Shown here piece by piece: positions 5,894-8,120 of a stretch of DNA of 8,120 nucleotides. Source of the stretch: an uncultured Clostridia bacterium (lineage in GTDB: Bacteria > Bacillota > Clostridia > Oscillospirales > Ruminococcaceae); the NCBI GenBank assembly GCA_947177545.1, contig CAMWVF010000035.1, positions 1 to 8,120 on the forward strand, given 5' to 3'. Each line of letters starts with the position of its first letter. The first letter of the stretch is position 1. The translations under genes were made by a program, and so were the position numbers. A model generated the notes under the pieces. The model saw nothing but the letters and a program-made list of their open reading frames with translations. It had not been told where the DNA came from and did not search any database.

Positions 5894-5923
5894 TTCGCCA
5901 TTCGGCTTTCGGAAAAATTCCCG

Positions 5924-5959
5924 TCCGATAAATAAAAATTATTCGTACAAATTATCGGA
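5924..5959 (-). promoter_or_regulatory. Perfect 8-base inverted repeat at the start of the terminase leader
   Basis: TCCGATAA (5924-5931) and TTATCGGA (5952-5959) are perfect inverted arms separated by 20 bases. In leftward RNA this is an 8-pair stem with an AU-rich 20-base loop, 30 bases after the stop of the NusG-like gene. A second, interleaved pair, ATTCGT (5941-5946) and ACGAAT (5968-5973), offers an alternative fold, so the RNA could switch between two structures. No U-run follows the 3' arm, so simple termination is unlikely. LoaP-type NusG paralogues recognise leader-RNA hairpins (established), which makes this a candidate recognition element; that link is inference. Confidence 0.4.
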
Positions 5960-5988
5960 GCAGAGGAACGAATCAACCCTGTCCGAAT

Positions 5989-6468
5989 TTATTTGCCGTT
6001 TTGTATTTCTATGCCAATATTAGCGCGGTGGACTTTTCCGCCGAACCGTACCTCCACCGCTGCCTTTTTCTGACGTGCGTTGAGGTACTTTATATCGTCC
6101 TCATGTCCCTCTAAAAATCCCCCGCAGGTAATATTATCGCCGTCAACCGTCAGCGGGGACGGTTCAATTATCTCCCCGCCGTTGGAAAGCCATAATATGA
6201 GGTCGGCTTCACGTTCGGGGAGCGGCGTTGGAAGTCCCAAAAATCTGATTACCCCCGAAATGGGATTGATTATATGAAACATCTCCGCGCTGTAATCAAT
6301 ATCCACAAAAACATAGCCGGGGAAAAGAAGCTTTATCATCTTAGACCACAGACCGCCCTTGCGGATAAGAATTCTTTCACGGGGGACGTAAGCTGTAATG
6401 TCCCTCTGCTCCAAAAGCTTCCGAACGGTCAGCTCCTTGCCTGTAATTACTTGAAGTACGTATATCAT
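5989..6468 (-). CDS. NusG paralogue, LoaP/RfaH-like antitermination factor
   Basis: The 159-residue product has the two-domain NusG plan. The NGN domain (about 1-97) opens with IYVLQVITGKE (2-12), where NusG proteins have W-Y-V-x-Q-x-x-x-G-x-E. It carries YVPRERILIRKGG (27-39) and the family signature LLFPGYVFVDID (47-58), then GVIRFLG (72-78). The C-terminal part (about 110-155) has a degenerate KOW pattern, GGFLEGHEDDI (116-126), and a RQKKAAVEV-type strand (132-140) like that of LoaP proteins. NusG paralogues bind RNA polymerase and let it pass pauses or terminators in selected operons. The ATG overlaps the previous stop by 4 bases (ATGA), with GGAGGCGG upstream. The hairpin-rich leader that follows, ending in a terminator-like structure before terS, is the likely target. 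Being specialised rather than the housekeeping NusG is inferred from its phage setting. Confidence 0.85.
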   Translation of the reverse strand: MIYVLQVITGKELTVRKLLEQRDITAYVPRERILIRKGGLWSKMIKLLFPGYVFVDIDYSAEMFHIINPISGVIRFLGLPTPLPEREADLILWLSNGGEIIEPSPLTVDGDNITCGGFLEGHEDDIKYLNARQKKAAVEVRFGGKVHRANIGIEIQNGK

Positions 6469-7034
6469 GGACTGCCGCCTCCCTCTTTGGAAGCCTCCGC
6501 AGCCAATTCCTCAAGTATGGCGGAAAGCCGCGCGTAGTCCTCGGGATATTTTTTCGCAATAGCGGTGAACACCTTGTCTTTAACAGCGTCGAAGCCCGCT
6601 TCGGAAATATCTTTGTTTTTCAGGTCAAGATTTTTCTTGTATGCGGCAACGCGTATCAATTCGGTAGCTTGCTTCATTACCTTTAGCGGGTCTGTATTTT
6701 GCAGATCATCTTCATCAAATTTAAGTACGCCGTCAAGGATTATATTTGACATGATCTTTATAATCCCCTCGGTAGTATCCAAATTCGGATACTTGTCAAG
6801 CTCCTGCGAAATAGCCTTAAAATTTTCCTGCGCAAGCCTAAGAGACTGAATAGACTGATTAAGCCGTGAAGCGTACCGCTGAATTGATGAGTAGGAAATT
6901 TCAAAACCGACATTCTGCACATAATCCACAATGTCGTGATATTTAAAATTCGCCTTTATCATTTCATCAATGGTATTTCTGACCTCTTCGGGAAAATCAT
7001 TTATTTTAGGGTGACTTCGATTTCCTGTTTTCAT
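6465..7034 (-). CDS. DUF3486 family protein (Mu gp27-like)
   Basis: The 189-residue protein matches the build of DUF3486, the family of Mu gp27. It has a basic start, then a helix-turn-helix-like region (residues 11-58) with INDFPEEVRNTIDEMI and the GFEISYSSIQRYASRL element, where the family has a G-x-x-x-S-x-S-A/S-I-x-R-Y pattern. A long helical C-terminus (60-180) rich in leucine and charged residues follows. In Mu-like phages this gene sits just before the terminase, and a small-terminase or DNA-recognition role has been suggested. Here an unrelated small terminase is encoded further on, so its role is unclear. The ATG at 7034 has TAGGAGGG close upstream, overlapping the stop of the previous gene. 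The tail ends GGGSP, and its stop overlaps the NusG-like start. Confidence 0.75.
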   Translation of the reverse strand: MKTGNRSHPKINDFPEEVRNTIDEMIKANFKYHDIVDYVQNVGFEISYSSIQRYASRLNQSIQSLRLAQENFKAISQELDKYPNLDTTEGIIKIMSNIILDGVLKFDEDDLQNTDPLKVMKQATELIRVAAYKKNLDLKNKDISEAGFDAVKDKVFTAIAKKYPEDYARLSAILEELAAEASKEGGGSP

Positions 7035-7042
7035 ATGCCCTC

Positions 7043-7366
7043 CTAATTGTCAATGCACGGGTCTTCGACCACTCCAGCAAGAAGCTGTATACCCTTAGCA
7101 GTAAGCTTACCCTCTATCTCGTCCATAGGATAATCCGCAAGCTCAACGGGTTTTTGAGTGTCAACATGACGTATGCGGATATATTCCGATTCGATAAGAT
7201 AATTAACGCTGTCCGCAAAATCATCAGCGTCAAGTCCCAGCGCGGAGCGTATAGAGGACAGTTTATTAAAATCCGTGCGGAGCATATTTATTCCCCGCAG
7301 CACCTTGCCGTTGTTTTCAATAAAATTCGCGGCGCGGGCTTTTTTAAATAACATCTCTGGATTCAT
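7043..7366 (-). CDS. Small winged-helix-like phage protein (Mu gp26 position)
   Basis: The 107-residue product resembles, by pattern, the small winged-helix proteins (VpaChn25_0724-type) encoded between gp25 and gp27 in Mu-like phages. INMLRTDFNKLSSIRSALG (26-44) and DFADSVNYLIESEYIRIR (49-66) look like the helices of a winged helix. A hydrophilic wing follows, and then KLTAKGIQLLAGVVEDPCI (87-105), close to the family's L-T-x-x-G-x-x-x-A-x-G ending. Its ATG overlaps the previous stop by 4 bases (ATGA), and the ribosome binding site GGAGGT lies inside the last codons of that gene. The role is unknown; DNA binding in late gene control or packaging is possible. Confidence 0.6.
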   Translation of the reverse strand: MNPEMLFKKARAANFIENNGKVLRGINMLRTDFNKLSSIRSALGLDADDFADSVNYLIESEYIRIRHVDTQKPVELADYPMDEIEGKLTAKGIQLLAGVVEDPCIDN

Positions 7367-7641
7367 GATTTACCTCCTCTGCTCATATCCATTAATATTT
7401 TCAGCATATCGTCAAGCTTTTTTTCGGTCTTGGTCTGCTCCCGAAAAAAATCGTCCTTAGTCAGATAATTGTCCTTGATTTTGGATATATCAGTCTTGCA
7501 GACTTCAATGTCCTTTTTGGCTTCTTCAAGCTCCGCCTTGGTAGCCTTTTCATTCAGACTGTCATATGCACGCTTTACAAAAAATCCGATAATTCCCACA
7601 AGGGCAGTTATTACCGTCATTAAAATTTCGGAAAATTCCAT
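7363..7641 (-). CDS. Small membrane-anchored coiled-coil phage protein (Mu gp25 position)
   Basis: The 92-residue product has a hydrophobic N-terminal segment (residues 5-23, ILMTVITALVGIIGFFVKR) that should be a transmembrane helix. Residues 26-87 are charged and heptad-like and should form a coiled coil; NYLTKDDFFREQTKTEKKLD (58-77) is a pattern common in such phage proteins. Size, layout and place before the gp26- and gp27-like genes match the DUF2730/Mu gp25 family. A holin- or XhlA-like protein is an alternative, since that group also pairs one membrane helix with a coiled coil. The ATG at 7641 has GAGGTGA upstream. It is the first gene after the terminator-like hairpin at 7673-7712 and begins a tightly coupled run of four genes. 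Confidence 0.65.
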   Translation of the reverse strand: MEFSEILMTVITALVGIIGFFVKRAYDSLNEKATKAELEEAKKDIEVCKTDISKIKDNYLTKDDFFREQTKTEKKLDDMLKILMDMSRGGKS

Positions 7642-7660
7642 ATGCTCACCTCACAAAATT

Positions 7661-7712
7661 TATATAATAAAAATGGCGTATAATTAAATCTTACAATTTA
7701 ATCATACACCAT
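7661..7712 (-). terminator. Long hairpin, probable terminator of the Mor-like gene
   Basis: In leftward RNA a 17-base arm, ATGGTGTATGATTAAAT (7712-7696), pairs along its full length with 7689-7673 (two G-U pairs) around a 6-base loop. The RNA then runs UUUU-A-UUAUAU (7672-7662). The two wobbles pair only in leftward RNA, which fixes the direction. It stands 45 bases after the Mor-like stop codon and only about 30 bases before the next gene, leaving little room for a separate promoter. It is long and AT-rich for a terminator and may instead act as an RNA-processing site or attenuator. Confidence 0.65.
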
Positions 7713-7727
7713 TATTTCTATCATTTC

Positions 7728-7745
7728 TCTTTTCATATGAAAAGA
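7728..7745. repeat. Perfect 18-base palindrome downstream of the Mor-like gene
   Basis: TCTTTTCATATGAAAAGA is identical on both strands. It lies between the Mor-like stop codon and the long hairpin. It could be an operator dyad for a phage regulator or the base of an RNA hairpin with a tiny loop. AT-rich intergenic DNA yields such palindromes by chance more often than GC-rich DNA does, but 18 perfect bases is notable. Confidence 0.45.
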
Positions 7746-7756
7746 AATTTTGATAA

Positions 7757-8086
7757 TTAATTTTTTGTAACGTCATCAAAGAGAGAAATTTGTCCGGGCA
7801 GAGGAGCAGCCTTTACTGCTTTAAGAACAGGAGAGATAATTCTGCGGATAGAAATTTCCGAAAGATTGAATTTTTTCGCAAGCTCCAGATAATTGTACCC
7901 GTTAAATTCTTTACGTATCTGCTCATCTCGGACGTTTGCGGTGACCGTATCGGGCTTGCATATGTAAATATATGAGCCTGCATAATTCCGCAGTAAATTT
8001 TTGTACGCTTCCAGCCCGATACACTCCGCAAGCTGCCGCTGATCCTCGTCTAAGTCCTCAAGCGTTAATTTTTCAAGCAGGCTCAT
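7757..8086 (-). CDS. Mor/C-family phage transcription activator
   Basis: The 109-residue product has the Mor family plan. An N-terminal helical dimerisation part leads into IGLEAYKNLLRNYAGSYIYI (23-42), where Mor proteins have I-G-x-E-x-x-x-x-L-x-x-x-x-G-G-x-x-I-Y-I. It is followed by RDEQIRKEFNGYNYLELAKK (53-72) and the recognition-helix region FNLSEISIRRII (73-84), matching R-x-x-x-I-x-x-x-F-x-G-x-N-x-x-x-L-A-x-x-x-x-x-S. Mu Mor activates the middle promoter and its homologue C activates late promoters. Here it stands directly upstream of the late genes, so it may drive them. I chose the ATG at 8086, 7 bases after AAAGGGTG, over an in-frame GTG three codons earlier that lies inside that binding site. 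The tail carries QISLF (99-103), which fits a sliding-clamp-binding motif. Confidence 0.85.
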   Translation of the reverse strand: MSLLEKLTLEDLDEDQRQLAECIGLEAYKNLLRNYAGSYIYICKPDTVTANVRDEQIRKEFNGYNYLELAKKFNLSEISIRRIISPVLKAVKAAPLPGQISLFDDVTKN

Positions 8087-8091
8087 TTTTA

Positions 8092-8120
8092 TCACCCTTT
8101 CCGTACCATTTCTATTGAGA
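8092..8120 (-). CDS. Possible 3' end of an upstream gene
   Basis: One minus-strand frame is open from the window edge and reads SIEMVRKG before a TGA at 8094-8092, just upstream of the Mor-like ATG. A gene ending here would fit the tight packing of the operon, and its last codons would hold the Mor-like ribosome binding site. Eight codons are far too few to prove coding; one other frame is also open and one has a stop. Confidence 0.3.

Noticed and set aside
1..8120. CRISPR arrays, tRNA genes, insertion sequences, integrase or attachment sites
   Set aside because: No regularly spaced repeats, cloverleaf sequences, transposase motifs or integrase genes were seen on either strand.

Overview
The window is part of a prophage or phage genome. 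Apart from one small gene, everything reads leftward on the minus strand. Strong AGGAGG-type ribosome binding sites, several one- to a-few-base gene junctions and the protein families point to a low- to mid-GC Firmicute host (Clostridia/Ruminococcaceae-like). The species cannot be named from the sequence. No integrase, transposase, tRNA or CRISPR array is present.

Reading in the direction of transcription (right to left), the first part looks Mu-like. It holds a Mor/C-family transcription activator (7757-8086), a small membrane-anchored coiled-coil protein in the place of Mu gp25 (7363-7641), a small winged-helix-like protein in the place of Mu gp26 (7043-7366) and a DUF3486/Mu gp27-like protein (6465-7034). 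These are followed by a NusG paralogue resembling LoaP/RfaH (5989-6468), joined by a 4-base overlap. A non-coding leader of about 240 bases (5746-5988) then precedes the packaging and head genes. It contains inverted repeats, a palindromic operator-like array and a candidate intrinsic terminator directly before the small terminase gene.

The head part is SPP1/A118-like rather than Mu-like: terminase small subunit (5281-5745), terminase large subunit (3957-5297), portal (2490-3944) and a minor capsid protein of the Phage_min_cap2 type (934-2487). The minor capsid protein has a C-terminal Ntox50-type toxin (putative RNase) domain. A coupled Sm-like gene (726-929) follows and then a terminator (about 692-725). 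The next head gene, whose first ten codons lie at 1-32, looks like a GP20-type scaffold protein.

A cassette of about 550 bases sits between the Sm-like gene and the scaffold gene, between two near-identical terminators. It holds a rightward gene with its own near-consensus sigma-70 promoter (200-538) and a convergent small membrane-protein gene overlapping its 3' end (507-671). This is the layout of a phage moron, expressed independently of the late operon.

Four observations stand out. A NusG paralogue lies just upstream of a leader that carries a terminator. A four-half-site operator array with roughly 11-base spacing occurs twice, before the terminase and before the scaffold. A composition break coincides with the toxin domain on the minor capsid protein. 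The convergent moron cassette lies between twin terminators.
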